Below the pieces are notes generated by a model that worked only from the letters and a program-made list of their open reading frames with translations, searched no databases and was not told the origin of the DNA. A stretch of DNA of 64,000 nucleotides from Mucilaginibacter conchicola (lineage in GTDB: Bacteria; Bacteroidota; Bacteroidia; Sphingobacteriales; Sphingobacteriaceae), in the NCBI RefSeq assembly GCF_003432115.1, contig NZ_QWDC01000005.1, forward strand, positions 1 through 64,000. The letters are read 5' to 3'. Made by a program: the position numbers and the translations under genes. Position 1 is the stretch's first letter. Each line of letters opens with the position of its first letter. Positions 9,084 to 18,237 of the stretch are shown piece by piece.

Positions 9084-9662
9084 ATGAAAACTCATTTCAA
9101 ATTAGCGGTCGCTGCTATCATCTTAGCTAACAGCAGCCTTTCTGTAAAAGCGCAGACCGAAGCAAAAAGCGAATCGATCAAAGAGATCATCTATAGTGCA
9201 GGTGTAGAGTCCGGTCTAACCTCAGGCAGTATAAGGGAAGCCTACAAATGGAGCCTCGGCGGCTCGCTTCAGGCAGCCACCCCTGTTACCAGGAACATTT
9301 TTGTGACCGTCAATGCCGGTTACCAGAATTATTTTAAAGACGATAATGCCAGGTTTCCGGCAAAAGCTGATATTCGTCTTATTGCAGGAAAAGCAGGTCT
9401 CAAATATTTTCCCCTAAACAGTTTTTATGTTCAGGCAGAAGCCGGCGCGGATTTTCTGCTCAATAAATCTGAAACAGGGCTACAGCGCACCACCGCTTTC
9501 GTCTACGCTCCCCAGATGGGTTATCAATTCAAACTGAGCGGCATGAGTTACCTTGATACAGGTGTAAGATATGAACGCACGACCAACTTTAACGAAGATC
9601 TGAACAGCAGTAAGGTCAACTCGTATGTCTTGCGCCTTGCCTATGCATTTTTGCTCAAGTAA
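9084..9662 (+). CDS. outer-membrane beta-barrel protein
   Basis: 192 residues. The signal peptide (residues 1-23, ending VKAQ) is followed by alternating amphipathic strands (YSAGVESGL, FVTVNAGYQNYF, FYVQAEAGADFLL) and a terminal aromatic-hydrophobic strand (SYVLRLAYAFLL). This is the pattern of small 8-strand outer-membrane barrels of the OmpX/OmpA-like type. Its function is unknown. It is probably cotranscribed with the upstream kinase. Confidence 0.75.
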   Translation: MKTHFKLAVAAIILANSSLSVKAQTEAKSESIKEIIYSAGVESGLTSGSIREAYKWSLGGSLQAATPVTRNIFVTVNAGYQNYFKDDNARFPAKADIRLIAGKAGLKYFPLNSFYVQAEAGADFLLNKSETGLQRTTAFVYAPQMGYQFKLSGMSYLDTGVRYERTTNFNEDLNSSKVNSYVLRLAYAFLLK

Positions 9663-10013
9663 CCCCGGTATGGTGATAAATAAGAAAAACATACCTGTCC
9701 ATACCGTTCGTTATTAATTTATCAGATCTACAGCATTACCTTAAAAAAGGATCGGATATTGCTTCAGGTTCCGTTTTGCCGAAGACCAATGCGATGATTT
9801 CAGCAATAACAGCAATCCGGATTTGCGCTACAGGATGCTGGCAGCTTCAGTTAAATGAATGTTTTGCGACTACTGAAGGTCTTTAGTATATTTTCCTAAT
9901 TTTCAAAACGCAAATTAAATTTGGTATCATTGGTGATACCAAAAACCTGCGGAATTATTAAAGTATTCCTGCTACTTTGACCAGCAACGTTTACAAAGAC
10001 AAGTGAAGTCAGC
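9663..10013. other. 351-bp intergenic region ahead of the symporter gene
   Basis: Just after the barrel gene lie CGGTATGG (9666-9673) and CCATACCG (9699-9706), which could form a weak terminator hairpin. The region then holds the palindromic operator at 9920-9943 and a promoter-like TACTTTG near 9973, 35 bp ahead of the symporter start. No gene seen. Confidence 0.5.
9920..9943. promoter_or_regulatory. 24-bp palindromic operator upstream of the SSF symporter
   Basis: Perfect 10-bp arms TTTGGTATCA and TGATACCAAA separated by TTGG. The core TGGTATCATTGGTGATACCA (9922-9941) matches a second site at 35021-35040 in 18 of 20 positions. The TGGTAT...ATACCA form resembles sites of GntR/FadR-family repressors (family knowledge; the protein is not in this window). 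It lies 71 bp upstream of the symporter start and just above a promoter-like element, so regulation of that gene is inferred. Confidence 0.65.
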
Positions 10014-11660
10014 ATGATAAGTACTACAGACCTTTCAATTACCATCATATATTTAGTGGTAGTGTTAATGATCGGATTGTTTTCCGGAAGGTCAAAAAAA
10101 AAAGACTTTACAGCCAGTGCTAAAGATTATTTTCTGGCGGGAAAATCGCTAAAATGGCATACAATCGGCCTGGCGCTCTTTGCATCAAATATATCGTGCG
10201 TTCATTTAGTCAGCTTGGCTCAAAGTGGTTTTGATACAGGGTTACTTATTGGGAATTTCGAATGGATGGCAGGATTTACATTGATCATATTAGCCGTATT
10301 CTTTGTTCCTCTATATATCAAAAGCGGCGTGGTCACCCTGCCGGACTTTCTCGAACGCAGGTACGACCGCTCCTGCAGAAATTGGCTGACCGTTGTATCC
10401 ATTGTATCTTCAGTTATCATTCACATATCTTTTCCATTGCTTGCAGGTGGTGTCGTCTTGCAATCCCTGTTCGGCATAAATTTATATGCCGGCGTAATAT
10501 TCATGGGAGCAATTGCCGCGGTCTATACGGTCTCAGGCGGCTTAAGGTCGGTTGTTATTACAGAATCCCTCCAAACTGTTGTATTACTTACTGGCGCTGT
10601 CATTCTGACTGTCATCTCTTATCAAAAAATTGGTGGCTGGGATCATTTGGTTGAAATTCTGAGACAGAATAAATCGATTGACAAATTATCGATGATGCGT
10701 CCAAAAAATGATCCAGATGGCATTCCATGGTATTCTGTGTTGCTCGGTTATCCTGTTTTGGGCATCTGGTACTGGTGCGCAGACCAGACGATTGTCCAGC
10801 GTGTATTAGGTGCAAAAAATGAAGATCATGCAAAAGGAGGCGCTATTTTATGTGGGTTTCTGAAGATACTACCCGTTTTTTTGTTTGTTATGCCCGGACT
10901 TTTTGCATATGGTCTTGCCAAAACAGGCCAGCTCGACATTTCATCCATACGATCCGTCGCAGACGGTAAGGAAAGTCTGGACAGCAAAAGCATATATACA
11001 CTTATGATCATTCAACTCGTTCCGAAGGGAATGTTGGGTATTATCGTATCTGCACTTGTTTCAGGGCTTATGGGTCAGGTTGCCGCTTCGCTGAATTCCA
11101 TCTCCACAATGGTTAGCTATGACATTTACAGGCAAAATTATCCAAACTCAAGCGAAGTCAGTATGATTTACACCGGAAGACTCACGGCAATTGTGGCTTT
11201 TTGTATTGCTGTCAGTCTACTACCGCTTTTAAATTCTTATGACAGCATTGCTAACGGCATAAATGATATCATCGCACATATAGCGCCGCCTATAACGTGT
11301 GTTTTTGTCCTGGGTGCTTTTTGGAAGAAGGCTTCCGCGGTTTCAGCCAGGTATACTTTGTACGCCGGATCGTTGGCAGGTTTACTCGTTTATTGTTACA
11401 GGAAACTGATCCCTGATTCAATTATAGGATCCGCGCCATTCATGATGGTTGCATTTTACCTATTTTTAACTTGCATTCTCCTGCAGGTGGTGATTGTATT
11501 GGCATACTCAAAAGGGTCAGGTGAATCTGTTAGTGAATTATGCTGGACCTCATGGGGTGAACCATTTACGAGATCAGGCTGGAAAGGAATGGCGAGTTAC
11601 AAATTGCTCTCATCAGCATTATTGGCCGTGTTGATCATTCTTTTTATGCTCTTCCGATGA
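10014..11660 (+). CDS. sodium:solute symporter (SSF/SGLT family)
   Basis: 548 residues with about 13-14 hydrophobic helices spread over the whole length, typical of SSF transporters. The early helices carry the family-like FASNISCVHLVSLAQSGFDTG and a conserved GGLRSVVITESLQ stretch, with GLMGQVAASLNSISTMVSYDIYR later. It imports a sugar, organic acid or similar solute with Na+ across the inner membrane, but the substrate cannot be read from sequence. It stands alone, behind a palindromic operator, so it is probably controlled by a substrate-responsive repressor. Confidence 0.88.
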   Translation: MISTTDLSITIIYLVVVLMIGLFSGRSKKKDFTASAKDYFLAGKSLKWHTIGLALFASNISCVHLVSLAQSGFDTGLLIGNFEWMAGFTLIILAVFFVPLYIKSGVVTLPDFLERRYDRSCRNWLTVVSIVSSVIIHISFPLLAGGVVLQSLFGINLYAGVIFMGAIAAVYTVSGGLRSVVITESLQTVVLLTGAVILTVISYQKIGGWDHLVEILRQNKSIDKLSMMRPKNDPDGIPWYSVLLGYPVLGIWYWCADQTIVQRVLGAKNEDHAKGGAILCGFLKILPVFLFVMPGLFAYGLAKTGQLDISSIRSVADGKESLDSKSIYTLMIIQLVPKGMLGIIVSALVSGLMGQVAASLNSISTMVSYDIYRQNYPNSSEVSMIYTGRLTAIVAFCIAVSLLPLLNSYDSIANGINDIIAHIAPPITCVFVLGAFWKKASAVSARYTLYAGSLAGLLVYCYRKLIPDSIIGSAPFMMVAFYLFLTCILLQVVIVLAYSKGSGESVSELCWTSWGEPFTRSGWKGMASYKLLSSALLAVLIILFMLFR

Positions 11661-11741
11661 GGATGAGCAGGGTATCAATTCTGGCCCCAGGACTAACTTT
11701 TAATAACGAGTAACATGGAATTACTAAAAAAAACTCCGAGT

Positions 11742-11772
11742 TTTGTACATCGCGTTAGCTAAACTAATTTTG
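11742..11772 (+). promoter_or_regulatory. Bacteroidota-type promoter of the lanthipeptide dehydratase gene
   Basis: TTTG (11742-11745), exactly 19 bp, then TAATTTTG (11765-11772). This matches the Bacteroidetes primary-sigma consensus TTTG-N19-TAnnTTTG. It lies about 70 bp before the dehydratase ATG and implies a dedicated transcript. Confidence 0.65.
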
Positions 11773-11841
11773 AAAGGTCTTGCTGCGATAAGTTGACCGA
11801 CATGCTGTACCATAGACTGGGGAGTTTAATGTATAGCAACC

Positions 11842-14800
11842 ATGGATCAATTTATTCCCTATCAATTTGCCGATCATGTATTGGCGAGAAGCCCGCTATT
11901 TAATGCTGAAGACTACCGTAAAGGAGAACAGTTCTTTCTGGACCTGCCATTTTTCAGAGCCGCGCTGTATATTGCAAGTCCCGGCCTCTACCTAACGATT
12001 AGTAAGTCAGGTTTTAACTATGATCAACTTTCGAAAAAAGGAAAGCACACCGTTTCCAAATACATCAACAGGGCTTGCTTCCGGGCCGTTCCTTTTGGAC
12101 TTTTTTCTTCTGTGAGGCTTTTGCGCTGGGGCGTACCGACTGCGAACCCCGCTGCAGAATCTGAACTTAAGCTGGTCATCTGTCCGGATGAACGACTCCG
12201 CGTATTGGCGAAGTATTTTGACCCTGAAAGCAGGTCATATGAAATTAATCCTACCTGGTACGAGACGGGCGACGAGATTCGATTTATCCGGACTGTCATT
12301 GATGAGGGGAAGCAAATAAGAGAATATTACCTTGAATCGATACCGAACTCCGATGTGATCAATGACCTTATCGCAGGAATTACCGACCCGGCAAAAGAAG
12401 CGGTCATCATTGACCTTATCGCAAGGTCAGCTACCTGTACAAGGCAGGAAGCAAAAGATTTCTTCCTTTTCCTGACCGAAGCTCAGGTACTTGTTGCTTT
12501 TGACCGTCCGGCCATAGTGGGACAACCAAAAGCATGGCACAGCGAAATTAAAATTCCACTAGAAGAGATACGGCAAATCCAGCCCCAAACTGACATGAGC
12601 GATACCGTGCGATCTTTGAATGAGTATCTCAATCGCGAGGCAGGTTTTAACCTCCTTTCCCCGGAAAATCTTTTGCAGGTCACCGCCATCGAAAATGCAG
12701 CCGGTAACGCATTGGATACCAAGCTTCGATCAGCTCTTAATGACGGGTTATTTTGCCTAAGCCACCTTTGTACATCTGTATATCCCGTTACTTTAGAAGT
12801 GTTCAGAAAAGATTTTGACGAATTCTTTGAAGGGCAAACCGTAAGTTTGATGAAGGCCCTGGACCCTGAATTCGGGATTGGTTATGGAGGGGAAACAACT
12901 TCCGGATCAAACCCGCTATTGGAAACCCTTGATATATCCGTCAAACCGAAAGATACGGGCGATCCAGTTGAATGGACGAAGGTGAAACAATTGCTGCTGA
13001 ACAAATGGAAAAATGGCAATGGGGCAGGAAAAATCATCGAGATCCTGCCGGAAGATCTGGATCTGCACGACAGACTGCCGGGAACCGCTTTCGGCATTAA
13101 TATTCTTTTCAGAACCATAGAGGACAAGGTTTACCTCGAAAGTGCGGGCGGCGTCAATCCCTTATCCCTCATCGGCAGGTTCACCGCGTCTGATCGCGAA
13201 ATTAGTTCAGCAGCAAAATCGATTGCGGCAATGCAGGAAAAGTCAGCGCCTGATGTTATCTTTGCAGAGATCCTGCATCTGAGCGATCCTCATATCGACA
13301 ATATCAACCGGCGTGACCATACCTGGCATTATGAGCTGCCTGTAACTTCGCCATCCCGCCTCCCGCGTAACCGACAGATACAATTAAGTGAGCTTTCCGT
13401 TCGCACTGAGGGTGGCCGCGTGATCCTTTGGTCAGATAAACACCAGAAAATGGTCATCCCGAGATTGTCTACGGCCTATAACCATCAACTTAACAAACTG
13501 CCGCAATTCCGTTTCCTGGCAGACCTGGCCTATCAATACGGCCCGACTGATCTGACCCTTGACCTAACCGTACTTTTCCCGGGCTTAAACTATTACCCAA
13601 GGGTCCAATACAAAAATGCGATCCTACATTTGGCGACATGGGTGCTTTCCTCCGTTGAGATCGCGAAACTCTGTTCTTCGTCAGAGCAACAAATGTATGC
13701 CGGCATTTATGACAGCCCGTTTACCGAGAAAGATATTCCGATGATCTTTAGCCTGATCGAAGGAGACCGCCAACTTGTATTTGACCGTAGCAGGGTTGCT
13801 GATACTACCCTGTTTCTGCAATGTATCAGGGGCAAGCGCCAGGCCATTCTAAAGGAATACTTGTTGACCGACAAGGTTGAAAAAGCCGACTGGCCGGTTT
13901 GCGGTTCTTATGTTAAGCAGTATAGTGCATTACTTTACCCCAAATCTATCCATCCCCCCATTTCAGTGAACGAAAAAACGGCCCCAACCGGCGCCCAGCA
14001 GCGTAAATTCATGCCCGGAACAGAATGGCTGTTTTTGAAGATCTATATGGGAAAATCCGGTGCAAATCAATTGCTGGTAAAGTTGGCTCCTCTGATCAAC
14101 AGGCATTATTCCAATAGCCGTATCTCAAAATGGTTTTTCGTTCGCTACGAGGACCCGGCACAGCATATCAGGCTCCGGCTCAAAGTCTGTCCAAAAGATA
14201 TCAGTGAGATCCTGATCGCTTTCCGTCAGGCGCTCGGAACAGACATTGACCGCCATCTGATCAGAGCATATCACGTCGATGTGTACACGCGTGAACTTGA
14301 GCGATATCCTGCGATGAGGTATGAACTCGTCGAGTCGCATTTCTGGGCCAGCAGCAAACTGGTCATCGCCAGCATAAAGGCATCACCAGTAGCCGGGCGG
14401 ATCGCTCCGTACATTCTCGCAATACGAACCGTCAGGGACATGATCACTTTATTTATCCCTACAGCGGAACGGGCCAACTTCACTTTATCAAGTTATGAAA
14501 CATTTCTTCCGGAATTTGAAGCAGAGCATATCAGGTATCAGTTGGACAAACAATACCGGACACTTGGTTATGAAATGCGGGAAGCTCTTCAGGCTAAAGA
14601 ATTCTATAAGAAACACGGGCTTTCTACTGCATTTCAAAATTTCATGCGGAGTGTATCGGTCCTTCGGAGCCGATTTGCGGACGCGGAGAGCCTGTTCAGG
14701 TGGTCACTGCTCAGGAGCCTTATCCATATGCATCTCAACCGGATATTTACTTTTGATTCCCGCAAACAGGAGATGATAACCTATTATTTCCTGTATAAGA

Positions 14801-14850
14801 CGATCATGGCCGACGAGGGTCGGGCGAAAAGGCAAAATACGCGTTCATGA
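11842..14850 (+). CDS. full-length class I lanthipeptide dehydratase (LanB-like)
   Basis: 1002 residues, the usual length of a one-piece LanB. The N-terminal ~640 residues match the Lant_dehydr_N glutamylation module in character (FFRAALYIASPGL; FRAVPFGLFSSVRLL). The C-terminal ~270 residues are the SpaB_C/thiopeptide-type elimination domain (WLFLKIYMG...WFFVRYEDPAQHIRLRL, about 727-990). The enzyme would glutamylate Ser/Thr of a precursor peptide using Glu-tRNA and eliminate glutamate, giving Dha/Dhb. It has its own promoter and sits alone on its strand. A Thr-rich candidate substrate lies 1.9 kb downstream, beyond a convergent two-component system. No LanC cyclase, LanP or LanT is present. 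Confidence 0.85.
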   Translation: MDQFIPYQFADHVLARSPLFNAEDYRKGEQFFLDLPFFRAALYIASPGLYLTISKSGFNYDQLSKKGKHTVSKYINRACFRAVPFGLFSSVRLLRWGVPTANPAAESELKLVICPDERLRVLAKYFDPESRSYEINPTWYETGDEIRFIRTVIDEGKQIREYYLESIPNSDVINDLIAGITDPAKEAVIIDLIARSATCTRQEAKDFFLFLTEAQVLVAFDRPAIVGQPKAWHSEIKIPLEEIRQIQPQTDMSDTVRSLNEYLNREAGFNLLSPENLLQVTAIENAAGNALDTKLRSALNDGLFCLSHLCTSVYPVTLEVFRKDFDEFFEGQTVSLMKALDPEFGIGYGGETTSGSNPLLETLDISVKPKDTGDPVEWTKVKQLLLNKWKNGNGAGKIIEILPEDLDLHDRLPGTAFGINILFRTIEDKVYLESAGGVNPLSLIGRFTASDREISSAAKSIAAMQEKSAPDVIFAEILHLSDPHIDNINRRDHTWHYELPVTSPSRLPRNRQIQLSELSVRTEGGRVILWSDKHQKMVIPRLSTAYNHQLNKLPQFRFLADLAYQYGPTDLTLDLTVLFPGLNYYPRVQYKNAILHLATWVLSSVEIAKLCSSSEQQMYAGIYDSPFTEKDIPMIFSLIEGDRQLVFDRSRVADTTLFLQCIRGKRQAILKEYLLTDKVEKADWPVCGSYVKQYSALLYPKSIHPPISVNEKTAPTGAQQRKFMPGTEWLFLKIYMGKSGANQLLVKLAPLINRHYSNSRISKWFFVRYEDPAQHIRLRLKVCPKDISEILIAFRQALGTDIDRHLIRAYHVDVYTRELERYPAMRYELVESHFWASSKLVIASIKASPVAGRIAPYILAIRTVRDMITLFIPTAERANFTLSSYETFLPEFEAEHIRYQLDKQYRTLGYEMREALQAKEFYKKHGLSTAFQNFMRSVSVLRSRFADAESLFRWSLLRSLIHMHLNRIFTFDSRKQEMITYYFLYKTIMADEGRAKRQNTRS

Positions 14851-14863
14851 CGCGTGTTTTGCC
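14831..14863. terminator. bidirectional terminator spanning both stop codons
   Basis: A 13-bp stem (GGCAAAATACGCG, 14831-14843, with its partner at 14851-14863, one T:G wobble) and a 7-nt loop. The A/T-rich arms give U-rich 3' ends in either direction. It lies over the 6-bp tail-to-tail overlap of the dehydratase gene and the LytTR regulator gene, so it can stop both convergent transcripts. Confidence 0.75.
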
Positions 14864-15579
14864 TTGATGAGGTGACTGTCCATGATGTCCAGGAACCGCT
14901 TTTTATAAAAGTCGCCAAGAATGATTTCCGTCCCGTCGAGTAATTTCAGGCGGTTACGTTCGATAACCTTGACCTGATCTACGTTGACGATATAGGATCG
15001 GTGCACCCTGATAAAACCCGAAGCCGGTAAATGATGTTCGATCTCTTTCATCGTCAGGTAGGTCATGTGCTTTTCTTCCCGGGTATGGATGGTGATGTAA
15101 TTCTGGGCGCCCTCAATGTACCATACATCGTCGTAGCAAAGTTTGACCATACGCCCTTTGATCTCGCTTTTGATATTGAAGAAATTGTCGTACCTGACGT
15201 CGCTCGCTTCGCCCATTTTAAGCTTCCTGCGTTTCACGCGTTGTATACATTTCAGGAACCGTTCATAACTTATCGGCTTCAGCAGGTAATCGAAGGCCTC
15301 CTTTTCAAAGGCCTGGATAGCATATTGCGGATAAGCGGTCGTAAAAACAACGCAGGTATATAAATTCACCATACCCGCCAGGTCCAGGCCGGTCAGCTTC
15401 CGCATATCCACGTCAATAAACGTGATCTCGGGTGCATCCGGACCCGTGATCGCATCCAGTGCCTTCACGGGATCCTGTTCTGCCCCGACAAGCTGTAGGC
15501 CGTCTGTCTTCTCTACATAGTCTTTCAATACCCTGATAGCATCGGACTCATCATCAATAATATAGCAACTGATCTTCAT
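14845..15579 (-). CDS. LytTR-family response regulator
   Basis: 244 residues. An N-terminal receiver (IIDDESDAIRVL; phosphoacceptor Asp56 in ITFIDVDMR; Lys in LLKPIS) is followed by a C-terminal LytTR DNA-binding domain (GFIRVHRSYIVNVDQVKVIERNRLKLLDG). It forms an operon with the kinase upstream, overlapping by the ATGA-type 4 bp. The gene ends against the dehydratase gene. As the only paired two-component system beside the lanthipeptide genes it is a good candidate to control the precursor gene, which diverges from the kinase. Confidence 0.9.
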   Translation of the reverse strand: MKISCYIIDDESDAIRVLKDYVEKTDGLQLVGAEQDPVKALDAITGPDAPEITFIDVDMRKLTGLDLAGMVNLYTCVVFTTAYPQYAIQAFEKEAFDYLLKPISYERFLKCIQRVKRRKLKMGEASDVRYDNFFNIKSEIKGRMVKLCYDDVWYIEGAQNYITIHTREEKHMTYLTMKEIEHHLPASGFIRVHRSYIVNVDQVKVIERNRLKLLDGTEIILGDFYKKRFLDIMDSHLIKAKHAS

Positions 15580-16646
15580 ATCTTTAAATATATAGCGGCA
15601 GAAAAGATATCGCCAAGATCCGCGATCTCAAACCGATATCTATTTTCGTAAGCGTTATGCAACCTTTTTTCTAAATTTTTCAGCCCAAGGCCGGTACGAA
15701 CAGATGGCAGGCTACTGCCTTTAGGATTAGAGGTTCGAAAGATAAGCTCATCATCCATCCTGATCAATTCAACCGTCGCGGGACAGGACTCTTCCCCGAT
15801 ATCGCCATGTTTGATCATATTTTCCACGAGTGTTACGAAAATGAGCGGAATGACCTTTATACCTGTCAGTTTTCCTTTCCGGCGGAAATTGAAAAATACC
15901 TGGTCGCCAAAACGCAGCCGGCATAACCTGATCAAATTCTCGACCTGTCTGATCTCATCACTGAGCGGTACTTGATCATGCGAGTCTCCACTGACCAATG
16001 AGTACCGCATCAATTCAGATAAGAGCATCACGCCCTCGCCTGCCCTTTCAGATTTATGATAGACATCGTTGTAAATAAAATTCAGCGTGTTAAATAGCAA
16101 ATGGGGGCTGATCTGGTTCTTAAGAAAAGCATTTTCAACCGTGATGATCCGGTTCTCCAGTTCCAGATTCTCGGCTTTTGTCCTTAACTGCTCTGCTGTG
16201 ATCCGGTGGTTCCTTTCGCGGAAATGTTCCATATAGATCATTGACCAGTATGCAATACTCAACCCGATAAAGTAAAGGCCGCGCCAGATACTGTAGGAAG
16301 AATACTGCTTGGTAAATTTAACCACGCCCGGGGTTCCTTCAATACCGGAAATCATATTGTCGAGCACATATTTTACGAACAGGTAAATCGTAAGTTCTAA
16401 TATGATGAGGGCCGCACTATTCATGAACCTGAGTCTGGTCCGGAAAAAGGCAAAGTCAAGGATGACGTGTGCGTTAAAATAGAAAAGGCCGATATTTAGT
16501 AAATAAAAAACAACAAAGTGGATGACGGGGGCGCGGGTGCCCGAATTGATATGATAAAATGCCAGTTCATAGGTAATATACAGCGCCCAGAACACCACGT
16601 GCCTGAAAACCGCTGATTTTACCACCAAATCCATTTTATCCCTCAT
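15576..16646 (-). CDS. LytS-type sensor histidine kinase
   Basis: 356 residues. The first ~140 hold several membrane helices and a coiled linker follows. Next come the His_kinase domain (PF06580 type; ISPHLLFNTLNFIYN) and a degenerate HATPase ending in TGLGLKNLEKRL. It phosphorylates the adjacent LytTR regulator, with which it overlaps by 4 bp. Its 5' end faces the Thr-rich peptide gene across a 117-bp divergent region. The sensed signal is unknown; sensing the secreted peptide product is a plausible guess. Confidence 0.88.
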   Translation of the reverse strand: MRDKMDLVVKSAVFRHVVFWALYITYELAFYHINSGTRAPVIHFVVFYLLNIGLFYFNAHVILDFAFFRTRLRFMNSAALIILELTIYLFVKYVLDNMISGIEGTPGVVKFTKQYSSYSIWRGLYFIGLSIAYWSMIYMEHFRERNHRITAEQLRTKAENLELENRIITVENAFLKNQISPHLLFNTLNFIYNDVYHKSERAGEGVMLLSELMRYSLVSGDSHDQVPLSDEIRQVENLIRLCRLRFGDQVFFNFRRKGKLTGIKVIPLIFVTLVENMIKHGDIGEESCPATVELIRMDDELIFRTSNPKGSSLPSVRTGLGLKNLEKRLHNAYENRYRFEIADLGDIFSAAIYLKI

Positions 16647-16763
16647 TATCCTATACCTTAATATTAAAATCCGCTTTCTGCATAGAGCAAAAGGCTCTCC
16701 GTCAAACAGAATCGTTCATCGCCCCATTCGTCAATAGCTTGGCTTAAAAAAAATCCCCAGGCT

Positions 16764-16934
16764 ATGGAAACATCGACTTCAAAAAAACTCGTTAAACGAG
16801 TGAACACTGTTTGCGACTACAACATCGCACCGATCAAAACCGGCTCTTTCCCTACGGAAGGAACTGATCCGACGACGATTACAGCAACCACCATTATTAC
16901 GACAATCAATACGCATGTCGGACGTAAAAGTTAA
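16764..16934 (+). CDS. candidate Thr-rich RiPP precursor peptide (56 aa)
   Basis: ATG at 16764, TAA at 16932-16934. The N-terminal part is short and basic (METSTSKKLVKRVNTVCDYN). The C-terminal half is extremely Thr-rich: residues 34-50 read TDPTTITATTIITTINT, with ten Thr between 31 and 50. The only Cys is at residue 17, so a mature core starting after about residue 25 would lack Cys. No family is recognised. It is assigned as the dehydratase substrate by position, size and composition only. A Thr/Ser-rich core is what a LanB needs, but without Cys it could not form lanthionine. It could instead be an unrelated small protein. Confidence 0.55.
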   Translation: METSTSKKLVKRVNTVCDYNIAPIKTGSFPTEGTDPTTITATTIITTINTHVGRKS

Positions 16935-17023
16935 CATTAAATTAAAAAATAAATTATTGATAACATAGCAAAACCGTAATCGAAGCGCTAAATGCGCACA
17001 ATGAACATCTTAAACTTCCTTAA

Positions 17024-18142
17024 TTGCTCCGATCAGAATTACATATCATTGAAGCTTTTATCGGCCGGTACGTCTACCCGTCGGGAGAGGTCGCTGTTGT
17101 CACTAACGAGCAGTTAGGGGAGCTTTTTGCAGAAATCTCCGTTCAATTCCGCGCGGCGATCCTGCAGCAATTCTTTGGTGGTCACCGTGATGCCTCCCTG
17201 ATCCGTTATATCCGGTTCCACCAGGCCGGACTGATCAGACTCGCCAACGATATTTCTACCTTTTATGGCAGCGACGGCGAGGGTGTAAATGGCCCGGCAC
17301 AGATCATCGGCGAGGGATTAGACGCCCTCATGGACCATCTTGAAATATCCTACCAAAAATACATCGACAAGGATATTTCGTTAAGCGATTATGCCATGCG
17401 GCATCTGGAACAAACGGTGATCGAAGATACCAGTACATTTTTTGATAATACGGAGAACCCGCAGGAAACAGCTTTACTAACGGCTGTCACTTGCTCACTT
17501 GCCCAACTGGTTGAAAACGCTGGTCCGGGAGGGCTTAGCTTCCGCCAGCGAGAATCCATCATACAAGCCATACAAACGGTGAGGATCTGCCGGGACATTG
17601 AATCGGACGATCGGGCAGGACGGATATTTTTGCTGCTTTACAGGCAAAATTTTAACTGCCCGGCATTTGTAAACTGGTTCAAAAACAGGGTTGAAGCAAC
17701 ACATCATTCAAAGGCAGGTCCACCTGAGCTACGTGCCGGCGAATTATGCCGTAGGTTGACTGAAACGGGGATGAACCCTGTACCCTCGATCGATCCCGCA
17801 TTTCCTCCCGTTAATGAGACCCTCCTGACCTGGCTGATCGACCGTGCGGGACTGCAGGATAAACCTGCAGAGAAGGGGAATACGGTACCTTTAAATTGCT
17901 CTGTTCCACAACTGGCACTTTTCACCCGGTTGCTTTATCAGACAGGTAGCTTTCCGGTGACGAATATATCTGACCTTTTTCGCTTTTTCAGCCGGAATTT
18001 CACAACAAAAAAGCAGGAACATATTTCGATCAAAAGTTTCCGCAAGGCTTTCTATTCCAGCGAACAATCCACGGCAGCCGTCGTACTGGATATTTTGAAA
18101 AGAATGACCGTCCAGGTTGAAACCCTTTACTTCCCAAAATAA
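17024..18142 (+). CDS. unknown protein with RteC-like C-terminal helices
   Basis: 372 residues with no signal or membrane segment. It is preceded directly by TAA and appears to start at TTG 17024, since no in-frame ATG exists until about residue 103. The C-terminal ~80 residues (PQLALFTRLLYQTGSFPV...FRFFSRNF) resemble in pattern the C-terminal segment of the RteC protein next door (KVALIELIYSWHATEAFG...IVKFIERAF). That suggests a distant relative or shared fold, which is my inference. The position, 90 bp after the Thr-rich peptide and 95 bp before rteC, leaves open which system it serves. Confidence 0.6.
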   Translation: MLRSELHIIEAFIGRYVYPSGEVAVVTNEQLGELFAEISVQFRAAILQQFFGGHRDASLIRYIRFHQAGLIRLANDISTFYGSDGEGVNGPAQIIGEGLDALMDHLEISYQKYIDKDISLSDYAMRHLEQTVIEDTSTFFDNTENPQETALLTAVTCSLAQLVENAGPGGLSFRQRESIIQAIQTVRICRDIESDDRAGRIFLLLYRQNFNCPAFVNWFKNRVEATHHSKAGPPELRAGELCRRLTETGMNPVPSIDPAFPPVNETLLTWLIDRAGLQDKPAEKGNTVPLNCSVPQLALFTRLLYQTGSFPVTNISDLFRFFSRNFTTKKQEHISIKSFRKAFYSSEQSTAAVVLDILKRMTVQVETLYFPK

Positions 18143-18237
18143 CCCCACACCCTATCACAATGTGACCCAGCAGTCCTTGTTCGGTACACCTGCAAGCATT
18201 AGCCGGTGGCAGGACTGTTCAACTAAACTAAAAGTCC

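Noticed and set aside
11715..11762. A 15-codon frame (MELLKKTPSFVHRVS) just upstream of the dehydratase, possible leader or precursor
   Set aside because: Too short, with few Ser/Thr/Cys. It overlaps the -33 promoter element of lanB.
16695..16730. A possible LytTR-type direct repeat (ATCGTTCAT) in the divergent region before the Thr-rich peptide
   Set aside because: The first half fits loosely but no second half occurs at the expected spacing.
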